A stretch of 64,000 nucleotides of DNA from Pseudomonas extremaustralis (GTDB lineage Bacteria; Pseudomonadota; Gammaproteobacteria; Pseudomonadales; Pseudomonadaceae): assembly GCF_900102035.1 (NCBI RefSeq), contig NZ_LT629689.1, positions 5,862,501 to 5,926,500 on the forward strand. Reading direction: 5' to 3'. The notes beneath the pieces were generated by a model. That model saw only the letters and a program-made list of their open reading frames with translations, searched no databases and was not told the origin of the DNA. Each line of letters opens with the position of its first letter. Position 1 is the stretch's first letter. The position numbers and the translations under genes are program-made. Positions 45,013-54,412 of the stretch are shown here, piece by piece.

Positions 45013-45945
45013 TCAGTTCGGGTTAACAGCTTTGATACGTGAGACGACACGACCGGCCAGGTCATCGGGGCGGAACTTGGCGAGGAAGTCATCGGCCCCG
45101 ACTTTCTTGACCATGGCCTGGTTGAACCCACCGGAAAGCGAGGTGTGCAGCACAATGTGCAGCTTGGCCATGCGCGGGTCGTTGCGGATCTCGGCGGTCA
45201 AGGTGTAGCCGTCCATCTCCGGCATCTCGATGTCGGAAATCATCATCAGAAACTCTTCATCCGGCTTGCGCCCTTCGTCGAGCATGGCGCGCAGGTAATC
45301 AAGCGCCTGGCGGCCATCGTTCAAGGCCACCACCTCGACGCCCACGGTCTCCAGGCAGCGGGTGACCTGCTTGCGCGCAACCATCGAATCATCCACGGTC
45401 AGCACGCGCAGGTGGCGGGCCAGTTGGGTGACGTCGTGTTCCACCACGCCGCTGGATATTTCCTCGGACGATGGCGAAATTTCTGTCAGCACCTTTTCAA
45501 CATCGATGATCTCGACCAGGCGGTCGTCGGTGCGGGTGACGGCCGTCAGGTAATTGTTCTCACCACTGCCCTTGGGCGGCGGATGAATGTCTTCCCAGTT
45601 CAGATTGACGATGTGTTCGACCGCGTAGACGAGGAAGCCCTGAACGCGATTGTTGTACTCCGTCAGAATGATAAAAGCGCTCTCCTGATCCTCGACGCCG
45701 GGCAGTCCCGTTGCCATGGCCAGGTCAAGGATAGGGATACACACACCCCGGATATTGGCAACGCCACAAATATTGCTATTAGACTTTGGTATCGAAGATA
45801 GCTTCGGGCAGCGTATAACTTCGCGAACTTTAAATACGTTGATCCCGTACAGTTGCTGATTGTTGAAACGGAATAACAACAGTTCGAGCCTGTTCTGCCC
45901 GACCAGTTGTGTGCGGCTGTTAACGGATGCCAATACACCGGTCAT
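45013..45945 (-). CDS. cheV: chemotaxis coupling protein CheV
   Basis: About 310 residues from the ATG at 45945 (MTGVLASVNSRTQL). The CheW-like domain (about 12-160) is followed by a receiver domain (about 178-300) with acidic pocket VDDS, phospho-acceptor Asp in MMISDIEMPEMDG and Lys in LAKFRPDD. CheV couples receptors to CheA and its receiver tunes adaptation. Together with the MCP and HD-GYP genes it forms a small signalling group. Confidence 0.93.
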   Translation of the reverse strand: MTGVLASVNSRTQLVGQNRLELLLFRFNNQQLYGINVFKVREVIRCPKLSSIPKSNSNICGVANIRGVCIPILDLAMATGLPGVEDQESAFIILTEYNNRVQGFLVYAVEHIVNLNWEDIHPPPKGSGENNYLTAVTRTDDRLVEIIDVEKVLTEISPSSEEISSGVVEHDVTQLARHLRVLTVDDSMVARKQVTRCLETVGVEVVALNDGRQALDYLRAMLDEGRKPDEEFLMMISDIEMPEMDGYTLTAEIRNDPRMAKLHIVLHTSLSGGFNQAMVKKVGADDFLAKFRPDDLAGRVVSRIKAVNPN

Positions 45946-45951
45946 ACACAC

Positions 45952-46326
45952 TCCTGGAACCTGGTTGGACAGCGTTGATGTCGTAATGACATTAGCATAT
46001 GTAAGGGAATGTAAAATATATGTGAAATGAAATAATGCGCGCAGTTGTTGTTAACGCGATCTGAAGACAGGTGCGCATCTATTCGCACGAGTGTTTTAAA
46101 TTAGTTAGTTTGCTAACTTGCTGTTTCTTATTGTTGAGAATGACTTAGATCGCGCGTTTTTAAGCGGTTTGCATATTCCGATAATTTATAGATTGCGGGG
46201 CGTCGGAGCGGCATAACCGTCGCGCAGGCGCTTTACAGGGGCGTGCCGATCATTTCGGGCAATGGGCCGCGCTTAAATAGAAGAGAAGTGTCTGAAAGTC
46301 GACATATAGAGTGCCGCTCAGCCCCG
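45952..46326. other. AT-rich intergenic region, start of accessory segment
   Basis: About 375 bases, clearly AT-richer than the surroundings (for example around 45985-46190). It holds the upstream region of cheV and of the unknown gene at 46327. No RNA gene, repeat or mobile-element end was recognised. Confidence 0.4.
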
Positions 46327-47925
46327 ATGACGATCGAGAAGTGTCTGGTCTGGGCCTTGGCGCCTGTTCCATTGATTTATCTGTACGGGCAAACAACGTG
46401 GACGGAGGCTGTGGTTTTGCTTAGGGTGTGGCCATTCGATATTACTGACACGGTGGTCCGCATGCGGCGCGAACAGTTCCTGGCACAACCTGAAATTGAG
46501 TCCTTCATCGCATGGCTCGCGACGAACTTGCCGAGGCTGACGTTCAAGCTGCGCTTCAAGTCGAGCCCATTGGTACCTGGCGGTTTAACGGCTGATGTCC
46601 AGGGCATCGAGCAGGTACTGGGGCACTATCGCTGGAAGGCAAGCTGGCAGGATAGCCACCAACGCCCGGTGGATTCACAGACCTGGGCGGAAACTCAGCG
46701 CTCTCTCGGGCAACTTCGCCAATGGCTGACGAGTGCGGTCAAGCGCGGGGACGAGCAGCAAGCGCTGCAGGCCTGTCTGCAGATTCTGCGGTGGGGCGGT
46801 GTCCGGGGCGCCATTGCGTTTTTGCACCGGCTGGCCGCAAGGGGCGAGTTGTCGCGCTACCTGCAAAAGATGGCCGGATTGATGTCGCTCGACGGCGACC
46901 ATGATCTGGATGATCTCGACGCGAGCAGCGTCGAGCGTTTCGATGCGGGCCTGACTAAGATTCACGCGTTGTTTGATTCGTCGGGCTCACCCATCTATGA
47001 CAGCCGCGTCGGTGCTGCGATAGGCATGCTGTATTCATTGTTTCGCCAGCAATGGACGGGAGGCGGCAAACCCTTGCTGGCGTTCCCGTCCGGCGCTGCG
47101 CGTGGCAACCAGATCCGCAACCCCGGAGCGTTTTTGAACGGGTTGGCCGCGCCGCAGTTTTCTTCGATCAGCTACGAGGCATGGGCCCGCTGGCAAGTGC
47201 GCTTGGGCTGGATTATCCGCGCCCTGCTCGAGCGTACCGGCTGGTTCGCCGAGCAAGGCGCGCTGCCTGCGCGGTGCCATGCATTCGAGGCCAGCCTGTT
47301 TGTGCTTGGCTATGACCTGCGCTGCTTTGGCTGCACGCCGAAGGCTGTCGTCCCCGACCTGTCGGAACGCGAACGCGACAGCACGGGCTGGGTGCCGACG
47401 GGAAACCCCTTCAGCCAGGTCATCAACGACTATCTGTTCTTCCGGCGCCAGGGCGGAAAAGGTGATAAAGCCTCGTTCGTGGACTGGCTGTCGACGCGTG
47501 CGCACACCGAGCGCCCGGTCTCGCGGGCGACCGCGCAGGACTACTGTTTTGCGTTTTCCATGCAGGAGTTCGACCTCTTCGACCGGTCACTCGACGAACT
47601 CGAGCGGATTGTCGCAGGGGGCGAGGACGGCTTGCGTGCCGCCTTGGCGAGCGAGGCGCTGGAGCCTTTCGTCTTGGGCGATGAACGCGTCAGCGTGTGT
47701 CTGGTAGACGTCTTGATCACGGGCCGGGCGTATCAGCGCGATACGACGGGGGACGCATGTGTCGAGTCGATCCTGAGCGCCGGATACGCCGGCACGAAAA
47801 ACAGCGCAAACACGCTGATGGCGCTCGGGCGCAACGTGGGCAAGCACTTCGGCCTGCTTGACGCCAAGCATTTGCCTACGCCGCTCTTCGAACGGTTCTT
47901 CGGCGAATGCTCGCTCGAGGCGTGA
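46327..47925 (+). CDS. unrecognised ~530-residue protein in an accessory region
   Basis: I do not recognise this protein. From the ATG at 46327 (MTIEKCLVWALAPVPLIYLYG) it has 532 residues; an open frame extends 28 codons further upstream but without a ribosome site. It is mostly helical and soluble. The segment KIHALFDSSGSPIYDSRVGAAIGMLYSLF (about 210-240) resembles the HhH/OGG-like YDSRV block seen in some uncharacterised, defence-associated proteins, only a weak hint. It converges with a truncated WYL regulator. Codon use is normal for the genus but the upstream region is AT-rich, consistent with insertion. Confidence 0.65.
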   Translation: MTIEKCLVWALAPVPLIYLYGQTTWTEAVVLLRVWPFDITDTVVRMRREQFLAQPEIESFIAWLATNLPRLTFKLRFKSSPLVPGGLTADVQGIEQVLGHYRWKASWQDSHQRPVDSQTWAETQRSLGQLRQWLTSAVKRGDEQQALQACLQILRWGGVRGAIAFLHRLAARGELSRYLQKMAGLMSLDGDHDLDDLDASSVERFDAGLTKIHALFDSSGSPIYDSRVGAAIGMLYSLFRQQWTGGGKPLLAFPSGAARGNQIRNPGAFLNGLAAPQFSSISYEAWARWQVRLGWIIRALLERTGWFAEQGALPARCHAFEASLFVLGYDLRCFGCTPKAVVPDLSERERDSTGWVPTGNPFSQVINDYLFFRRQGGKGDKASFVDWLSTRAHTERPVSRATAQDYCFAFSMQEFDLFDRSLDELERIVAGGEDGLRAALASEALEPFVLGDERVSVCLVDVLITGRAYQRDTTGDACVESILSAGYAGTKNSANTLMALGRNVGKHFGLLDAKHLPTPLFERFFGECSLEA

Positions 47926-47970
47926 CGGTCACGCCCTTGAGCCTGGTCACCGGCCTGCATGCGCTGCGCC

Positions 47971-48453
47971 TCAATCATGCATCAGCCATGGCCTCAACTC
48001 TTTGAGGTTGGTGACCACGATCTGCTGGGCCTCAGGGTTGGTCGCCTGGTTTCTCGGGTCGACCTGATAGCGGCGCAAGACGTACTTCACCAGGGCCTTG
48101 CGACTGGCGACCACCAGTTGCCCGTCCGTCATGCCGAAGTCGGTTTCGATGATGGCTTGCTGCGCTGCGTTCAAGCGGCCATCGGGGGCAAAGATGATCG
48201 GCACTTCAGTGTTCCAGTCTTCGTCCAGTTCCCGTGTGTTCTGCGACGCGTCGAGCAGGCCCGGCTCACCGCGCAGGCGGCTCAGCACGAAATCACGGTA
48301 CTGGCGATTTTTTTCGCAGTAGGCGCGTACGTGCCAGCGCATCCCGGTGTAGACCAGGGTGTGAGGGGCAATCAGGCGGATCTCCACGTCCGGGGTGTTG
48401 AGTGAAACGTACTCGGTTTCCAGGCGTAAACCGTCGCGACAGGCTGCGAGCAA
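47971..48453 (-). pseudogene. WYL-domain regulator lacking its N-terminal DNA-binding part
   Basis: The open frame encodes a WYL domain (LETEYVSLNTPDVEIRLIAPHTLVYTGMRWHVRAYCEKNRQYRDFVLSRL) and the C-terminal WCX-like extension, about 160 residues. Full regulators of this family (BrxR/CapW type) carry an N-terminal winged helix of about 80-130 residues. Here an in-frame stop lies only four codons before the first possible start (TTG at 48453), and the bases beyond encode a different gene on the other strand. It therefore looks like a 5'-deleted remnant. WYL regulators often control phage-defence islands. Confidence 0.7.
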
Positions 48454-48485
48454 TCCGCACCAGGCCTACCCAGGAGAATGCATTC

Positions 48486-48818
48486 ATGGCGATAGCCAAG
48501 GGCGCCAACGGTGCGCCTGCCTTTCTCGGCGTCGCCATCGAAGCCTGGGGCAGCTGGGAGCAATACAAGCGCGAAGAGGCGTTCCGTAAGTCCATCGCGA
48601 AGATGGTCGAAGACTTTGAGAAGCGGCGCAAAGAACTGATCGGCCTGATCAACGCCGAGCAATTCAGGGAGCAATTCTTCGGCAAGTACCTGCAACTCAA
48701 GGACAGCGTCGCCCAGCTTCAGGACAGCTTGAAAGACTGCAACGAACGCCAGCAGCGCTTCCAGGCTTGGCGGGTCGAGGCACAAACCATCCAGGCGCAG
48801 TTCAAGGCGTTGAGTTGA
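48486..48818 (+). CDS. small coiled-coil protein, possibly a fragment
   Basis: The 110-residue product (MAIAKGANGAPAFLGVAIEAWGSWEQYKREE...) starts at the ATG at 48486 with AGGAG nine bases upstream. A short hydrophobic, glycine-rich segment (9-20) is followed by a strongly charged helix (30-105) likely to form a coiled coil. It could be a complete small protein or the tail of a larger membrane-associated protein. I assign no function. It begins about 30 bases from the broken end of the WYL gene on the opposite strand. Confidence 0.55.
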   Translation: MAIAKGANGAPAFLGVAIEAWGSWEQYKREEAFRKSIAKMVEDFEKRRKELIGLINAEQFREQFFGKYLQLKDSVAQLQDSLKDCNERQQRFQAWRVEAQTIQAQFKALS

Positions 48819-49248
48819 GTGCCGTGAGGCATCAGAGGTGATCGTCGGGCTCAGGCTGGTGTTGCTTGAGCCCGCCATGGTTCCGATACCACGCCACGGT
48901 GTCGGAACGGGTCTGTTCCAGTACGCGTAGACCTCCTGCGCCGCCGCCAATAGATACAGCGCGGGCGGAGGATTTCCCACGACGCGGTATGACGCCCATG
49001 TACGCACGAATCTGTGTTCGACAGTTCTAAGTTGGTGAATCCATAGAATTTATTTATGAGAGAGTCAATACCTACCCTGGCCTGTTTGCATCTTTTTCGA
49101 GTGTCTTCAGCTGATGTTCAGAACTTGTGTGCTAGTTGATAAGTTGAGCTGAAAGGTCGCATGGTTTTAACAGTTTTTCCCTGTTTTTGTCTGGATGGCC
49201 CAAAAAGAAAAATGCTAGCCTGCGAGTTTTTTGGGATAGCGGGGCCAC
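48819..49248. other. intergenic region with a minus-strand open stretch
   Basis: About 430 bases without a supported gene. On the minus strand, about 49035 down to 48838, an open frame reads ...VLEQTRSDTVAWYRNHGGLKQ... to a stop, which looks coding-like but lacks a recognisable start and may be the tail of a lost gene. The part from 49020 to 49240 is AT-rich and contains no recognised element. Confidence 0.35.
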
Positions 49249-50613
49249 ATGAAAGTGCTGAAAGAAATGGCTTTAAAAAAGCCATGCTCATTTATTTTTA
49301 TATTGACATTTCTCGTGTTCGCGGTTTTGCAATACAAGCTGGCTGTGCTCAATTACACAACGCGCTTTGTCGATTTTGCTCAAAATATGCTCGAGCATGG
49401 GGTGACGCTGTTTCCCATCGCGGATAATCTGCAGCCATATCCCGATTACACGGTAATCAATACGCTTCTTGTTTATCTGGTTTCTTTGCCGTTTGGCCGT
49501 GTATCCGTTCTTTCAATGGGGCTTCCCTTCTGCGTTGCCGCTGCTTTGATGCTGGTGTTTGTTTACAAGCTCGGTGTATTGCATGAGAAAAAATGGGGCG
49601 CATATGGTGTTGTGTTTACCCTGTTCACCTGGTCATTTCTGGACGGCGTGAACTCCTTGGCACTGGATATATACCCCGCGCTTGTTACGGTGGTGTGTTT
49701 TTATCTGGCCTATTCGGGAGAGGTATACAAACAACGTTTTCGATTGCCGCTTGTGCTCGCAGGCCTTGCGCTGGGCTTTGCGTTTCGTGGCCCTATTGGT
49801 CTGATCGGCCCCGCCTGTGTGGTCGCCTCTTATTATTTTTTGAGCAAGCAATGGCGCATGCTGGTTGTGTTTTGTTTGCTGGCAGGCTTGGTCTTGGCCA
49901 TGGGCGTCGCAGTGCTGGCATGGGCTGCCTATGTACAAGGTGGAGAGGCTTTTCTACACGAGGTATTGACCATGCAAGGGCTGGGGCGGTTTAGCAGTGA
50001 TCACTCGCCCCGTTATTACTTCTATTTCTCAACAGGTTTACTGACCTATGGCGTAACAGTTCTTATTGCTTTGAACGTTATCGTCAAGAAGGGGAAGTGC
50101 TTTTTCGAACGCTCCCCCCATCCGTCCACGAACATGCTGTTGTATCTATCGGGCTGGCTGCTTGTGGTGATCGCGCTGTTCACGATCCCAAGCTCCAAGA
50201 AAGCGCGTTACATACTTTCAATCACACCGGCTATTTCCTTATTGGCTGCCTACATCTTCGTGGATCGCAGCCATCTCTTTGCAAGTACCAGAGACAAACT
50301 ACTGAGGTTTTGCTTAAACCTGCCAGTGGTTGGCCTGGGAATGTTACTGCTCGTGTTTATTCATGGCCTGTATGCGGCGACACCACTTCGACCGAACTAT
50401 CTCGGTGCGTCCGTGGGTTTGATTGCCCTTGTTGCCGTCAGGCCCTGGATGGTGAGACGTTTCAGCGTGCATCCCCATCGTGAATTTGTGATTGTGTCTT
50501 TTGGTGCAGCCGCCTTCCTCATAATGGACATGTTTTTCTTTAACTCTATTACCTACCACTTGGAGTTGGCCAATGAGCCGACACCCAAGTTCCTGCCGTA
50601 TTGGTTTTGGTAA
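49249..50613 (+). CDS. polytopic membrane protein, glycosyltransferase-39-like
   Basis: 454 residues with about ten hydrophobic helices. The first extracytoplasmic loop DFAQNMLEHGVTLFPIADNLQPYPDY resembles the acidic loop of PMT/ArnT-type glycosyltransferases, and the late SSKKARYILSITPAISLLAAY block matches the family's conserved SKR/K-x-RYxLPxxP area. The coding sequence is less GC-rich than neighbouring genes, suggesting acquisition. The acceptor is unknown. Confidence 0.7.
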   Translation: MKVLKEMALKKPCSFIFILTFLVFAVLQYKLAVLNYTTRFVDFAQNMLEHGVTLFPIADNLQPYPDYTVINTLLVYLVSLPFGRVSVLSMGLPFCVAAALMLVFVYKLGVLHEKKWGAYGVVFTLFTWSFLDGVNSLALDIYPALVTVVCFYLAYSGEVYKQRFRLPLVLAGLALGFAFRGPIGLIGPACVVASYYFLSKQWRMLVVFCLLAGLVLAMGVAVLAWAAYVQGGEAFLHEVLTMQGLGRFSSDHSPRYYFYFSTGLLTYGVTVLIALNVIVKKGKCFFERSPHPSTNMLLYLSGWLLVVIALFTIPSSKKARYILSITPAISLLAAYIFVDRSHLFASTRDKLLRFCLNLPVVGLGMLLLVFIHGLYAATPLRPNYLGASVGLIALVAVRPWMVRRFSVHPHREFVIVSFGAAAFLIMDMFFFNSITYHLELANEPTPKFLPYWFW

Positions 50614-50858
50614 GGTCTACGGTGCCGGGGGCGGTCCAGTGTGGTGACTCCGGCTATTCGTGGATGTTTGTCCTGCGGGAATAACCAGAGCGTCCGGCTT
50701 TTTTTACTTATACCAACTTCTTAATAGTGGCGTTTTTTGAGGGTTATACGACCTTTACGCCACTAATGCCTGTTTCCATAATTTGCCCAGGAAATCGACC
50801 GGAGCCATGCACATGGCCTACGGCTTGATCAATCACGAAGCAGAGAAAGGGGCAGAAG

Positions 50859-51605
50859 ATGAGGCTTAAGAACAAGTCAGCGTTGATCACGGGCGGTACC
50901 AGTGGCATCGGCCTCGCGACCGCGAAGCTCTTCATTGCAGAAGGTGCCCGAGTAGCGGTTACGGGGCGCGATGATGCCGTATTCGAGCAAGTGAAGGCCG
51001 AGCTGGGTGAGAATGCGCTCGTTCTCAAGGGCGATGTACGTTCGATCGAGGATATGCGCAGGATTGCCGCTGAGGTTAAAGAAAAGTTCGGTGGCCTGGA
51101 TGTCGTGTTTGCCAACGCTGGTCGAGCGTTTCCATCAGCAATCAACGATATCGAAGAAGAGCTCTACAACGAGATCATGGACATTAACGTCAAGGGCGTG
51201 GTGTTCACACTTCAGGCGGTGCTGCCAGATTTGCGCGAGGGCGCCTCGTTTATTCTGAATACATCGTTTGTTGCGCAGACGGGCAAGCACAACATTTCCC
51301 TGACTGCCGCCGCCAAGGCCGCCGTGCGGTCTCTTGCACGCAGTTGGTCGTTCGAATTCCTGGACCGGAAGATCCGGTTCAACGCAATTGCACCGGGTGG
51401 GATAAACACACCGCTGCTCGGCAAATGGGGAATGTCTGACCACGATCTCCAGCACTTCAAGAATGAGTTCGCAAAGTTTGTCCCGGTGGGCCACATGGGC
51501 GAGCCCCAGGACATTGCTTACGCAGCGCTTTATCTCGCCAGCGACGAATCCTCCTACGTCGTCGGTACTGAACTGGTCGTCGACGGCGGCGCTTCGCAAC
51601 TTTGA
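50859..51605 (+). CDS. SDR-family oxidoreductase with altered active site
   Basis: 248 residues of classical SDR fold: TGGTSGIGLATAKLF (cofactor motif, about 11-25), NAGRAF (about 86), catalytic Ser region NTSFVAQTG and C-terminal PGGINTPLLGK. The YxxxK motif is replaced: the aligned position reads T-A-A-A-K (HNISLTAAAKAAV), so the catalytic Tyr is missing and only the Lys remains. It may bind NAD(P) without the usual chemistry, or use another residue. It heads the group of genes to 54832 and has AAGAT/GGGGCAG upstream. Confidence 0.85.
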   Translation: MRLKNKSALITGGTSGIGLATAKLFIAEGARVAVTGRDDAVFEQVKAELGENALVLKGDVRSIEDMRRIAAEVKEKFGGLDVVFANAGRAFPSAINDIEEELYNEIMDINVKGVVFTLQAVLPDLREGASFILNTSFVAQTGKHNISLTAAAKAAVRSLARSWSFEFLDRKIRFNAIAPGGINTPLLGKWGMSDHDLQHFKNEFAKFVPVGHMGEPQDIAYAALYLASDESSYVVGTELVVDGGASQL

Positions 51606-51753
51606 GGCTTCGGCTCTCTGTTAGAAGGACCTCGACCTACACCTGCCCATTCACTCTCAATCACATGTCCGCCACGCATTTTGTCGTGGTGATTCTTCAG
51701 TCCGGTCCACCTTGCCTGCGCTCGCAGGGGGCCAAGCACAAGGAGAAAATATC

Positions 51754-52608
51754 TTGACCGACAATAACGAAAACAACGCAACTGACGAGCAGCCTATGGG
51801 GGCCGGCAGTTCCCGGCGTGATGTTCTCAAATTCGGCAGCATCGTCACGCTCGGCTCGATCCTGGGAGGCGGTGCCTTGCTTGGCAAGGCCACGCCTGTG
51901 CTTGCCCAGGCGGACAGCAAAGGGGCGCTTGCTCCAGATGAGCCGTTCAATATTCTGATCGTAAATTACGACGGCGGTACGCTTCTCGATTTCGCCGGTC
52001 CCAGCGAGATTTTTCATCGGCTACCGAATACGAACGTTCGCTATGCGAGTCTGAAGGGGGGCAACGTGACCCTCGAATTCGGGGTCGTGTATGGCAACAC
52101 GGAACGACTGGCTGATATTGAGAAGACCGACTTAATCCTGGTCCCCGGCGGCTCAGATTTGTCGGCGCCGATGCACCCTGAGTATCTGGCGCAGATCCGA
52201 CGCCTGGCTGAAGGCGCCAAACACATTACGTCGGTGTGCAATGGATCGCTCGTACTCGCCGCAGCCGGCGTTCTCAACGGTAAGCGAAGCGCCTGTCACT
52301 GGGCCTTCGTCAACAAACTGGCCGAATATGGCGCCATTGGCGTTCCGGATCGTTTCGTCGAAGACGACAACGGCCGGTTCATGAGCGGCGGTGGCGTAAC
52401 TGCGGGCATCGACTTCGCCATTCGCGTCGCTGCGAAAATGCGCGGGAACCTGGATGCCGAGTTCACGCAACTCGCGATTGAATATGACCCCGATCCGCCT
52501 TTCCGCTCCGGTCACCCCAGGGACGCTCGGCCAGAAGTCATCGCGATGGTCGACAAAATCTTGCCTAACGCATCCAAGGGGCTCGCGCGTATTCCAGGCG
52601 TTCGCTGA
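51754..52608 (+). CDS. Tat-exported DJ-1/PfpI-family protein
   Basis: The start chosen is TTG at 51754, with AAGGAG nine bases upstream. 284 residues. A twin-arginine signal (SSRRDVLKFG, then a hydrophobic GSIVTLGSILGGGALL and a PVLAQA cleavage site) indicates export of a folded protein. The DJ-1/PfpI domain has the nucleophile elbow SVCNGSLVLAAAG (Cys) followed by a HW pair (SACHWAFVNKL), as in isonitrile-hydratase-like members. Neighbours are an SDR, an NTF2-like protein and a GlxA-type regulator that itself has a DJ-1 domain. The substrate is unknown. Confidence 0.85.
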   Translation: MTDNNENNATDEQPMGAGSSRRDVLKFGSIVTLGSILGGGALLGKATPVLAQADSKGALAPDEPFNILIVNYDGGTLLDFAGPSEIFHRLPNTNVRYASLKGGNVTLEFGVVYGNTERLADIEKTDLILVPGGSDLSAPMHPEYLAQIRRLAEGAKHITSVCNGSLVLAAAGVLNGKRSACHWAFVNKLAEYGAIGVPDRFVEDDNGRFMSGGGVTAGIDFAIRVAAKMRGNLDAEFTQLAIEYDPDPPFRSGHPRDARPEVIAMVDKILPNASKGLARIPGVR

Positions 52609-52712
52609 AACAAACGCAGGCATCATTGCGGTCATATCCCTGATCCCGTGATGCCTGACTGAAACCTGTTCGATCTGTCCATCCGGCGCAGCGCTCACCC
52701 ACTCAAGTCAAA

Positions 52713-53189
52713 ATGGGAAATCATCAGATGAAGTTTCATGTTCTTGCTACTGGCTTTACAGCCTGCTTCTCGCTTTTCGCCTTTTCCGTGCCGGCAACTG
52801 CCGGTAGCGAGAATCGCCCGCCCGAGGCGGCCATCAAAGCCGAGAATGCGCGATTTGCGCAAGCATATGGGCGAGGTGACTATGGGGCGGTCGCCCGCCT
52901 CTATACCAAGGATGGCGCGCTCTTGCCACCCGGAGGCGGCAAGATCATTGGCGCCACGGCAATCACGGAATACTTCAGCAAGCAACATGTTGGACCCAGG
53001 CCCGACACGGTGTCTTTCGCCAATTACGAGTTTTACGGTGACGATCAGGCTGTTACCGAAGTATCGGATGCCGAGATCCGTGATGCCGATGGCAAGCTCA
53101 AGTACAGCGGCAAACAGATCCTGATCTTTCTGAAACAGGACGGCGTTTGGAAGTTGCATCGCGACATGTGGAACGATCACGCTCTTTGA
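52713..53189 (+). CDS. secreted NTF2-like (SnoaL/DUF4440) protein
   Basis: 158 residues (or 153 from the ATG at 52728). An N-terminal signal peptide ends near PATA. The mature domain shows the NTF2-like pattern: AIKAENARFAQAYGRGDYGAVARLYTKDGALLPPGGGKIIG...AITEYF and a final WKLHRDMWND. Such proteins are small binding domains or isomerases. It is co-directional with the Tat DJ-1 gene, suggesting a shared periplasmic task. Confidence 0.78.
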   Translation: MGNHQMKFHVLATGFTACFSLFAFSVPATAGSENRPPEAAIKAENARFAQAYGRGDYGAVARLYTKDGALLPPGGGKIIGATAITEYFSKQHVGPRPDTVSFANYEFYGDDQAVTEVSDAEIRDADGKLKYSGKQILIFLKQDGVWKLHRDMWNDHAL

Positions 53190-53213
53190 ATGGAGCCGCA
53201 ATCAGCGTTCATG

Positions 53214-54167
53214 TCAGGGCACAGTGTTGCCGGTGAGTCTGCGCTCGCGTCGAATGGATTGAGGCGGATGCCCGTAGATTTTGACGAAGGCCCTGCGCAT
53301 TCTTTCTGGATCGGTGAATCCGATCGCGAGAGCAATCTGCTCGATCGGTTCGCTGCCGTTTTGCAGGCGCAAACATGCAGCTTCAACTCGCAGCCGCTCG
53401 ACTGCCTTGGCTGGCGTCTCACCCGTTTCTCGGCGGAATGCTCGTCCGAACTGTCGCAAGCTCAGTCTTGCGGCATCGGCGAGCCGTTCGACAGGCAACG
53501 GCTCAGCCAGATGTTCTCGGGCAAAATTCAGAGCGATGCGGATGCGATCCGACTCCGGTTCCATTTGCGACATCGCGGAGAACTGGGACTGGCCTCCTGG
53601 CCGGCGATACGGAACGACCAGGAGCCTGGAAACATCGCGCGCAATTTCCGCGCCCATATCCCTTTCAATCATGGCCAGCGCCAAGTCGATTCCGGAGGCG
53701 ATGCCCGCCGATGTCCAGATGCGTCCGTCCGCTATGTAGATGCTATCGCCCTCGACCTTGATAGTCGGGAAGCGCAACTGCAATTGCGCCGTGTAGCTCC
53801 AGTGCGTCGTTGCTCTCAGACCGTCCAATAGGCCGGTTTCCGCCAGCAGAAACGCGCCAGTACACACGCTGGCCACCCGCGAGGCTTTGGAAGCCAACTG
53901 CTTGGCAATGGCGATGTTCTCCGCTGTCTGCATCGGCTCGATATCACCACCGACAAACACCACGGTATCAAACCTGCGGTTGCCGACCGGCCTCGTCTCG
54001 ATCGGAAGGCCTGTATTGCCAACAACCGGCCCTCCCGACTTTGAGATGACGCGAAGATCATAGGGGGTATGACCGGCAGCTGTGGCCACCTGATTAAACG
54101 CAGAAAGTGGCCCAGCAAGATCCAATGCATCGTGACCAGGGCAAACGAAGAATCCAATTCGACGCAT
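53214..54167 (-). CDS. GlxA-type AraC-family regulator with DJ-1/PfpI domain
   Basis: 317 residues: an N-terminal DJ-1/PfpI domain (about 3-180; SVCTGAFLLAETGLLDGLRATTHW) and a C-terminal AraC HTH_18 (about 215-305; PLPVERLADAARLSLRQFGRAFRRETGETPAKAVERLRVEAA). Relatives such as GbdR or ArgR-type GlxA proteins sense metabolites. It is convergent with the NTF2 gene and divergent from the RidA gene, the likely local regulator. Confidence 0.9.
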   Translation of the reverse strand: MRRIGFFVCPGHDALDLAGPLSAFNQVATAAGHTPYDLRVISKSGGPVVGNTGLPIETRPVGNRRFDTVVFVGGDIEPMQTAENIAIAKQLASKASRVASVCTGAFLLAETGLLDGLRATTHWSYTAQLQLRFPTIKVEGDSIYIADGRIWTSAGIASGIDLALAMIERDMGAEIARDVSRLLVVPYRRPGGQSQFSAMSQMEPESDRIRIALNFAREHLAEPLPVERLADAARLSLRQFGRAFRRETGETPAKAVERLRVEAACLRLQNGSEPIEQIALAIGFTDPERMRRAFVKIYGHPPQSIRRERRLTGNTVP

Positions 54168-54412
54168 GGTGAACTACCTCAATATTGGGAAGGCTTTTTT
54201 TACAAATAACCCTCGATTTACGTCATGGCAATCTTTTTTTGAGTCTCGCCGATGGTGACGCATTACTTGGCCTGAAATGAGGGAAATACGTCGTTTGCGC
54301 ATCGGCGAGGTGGACGTACAGTCGATGCTCTGGACGGCGCAGTCGACTCGTTTTCATCGAGGAGGAGGGCACCCATCTCCGTTCGGAGCCATTTAATTCA
54401 AGGACATGGGAA

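Noticed and set aside
48372..49007. 211-residue minus-strand open frame over the small coiled-coil gene
   Set aside because: It overlaps a plus-strand gene with a good ribosome site and merges unrelated sequence; only the stretch near 48838-49035 in another frame looks faintly coding.
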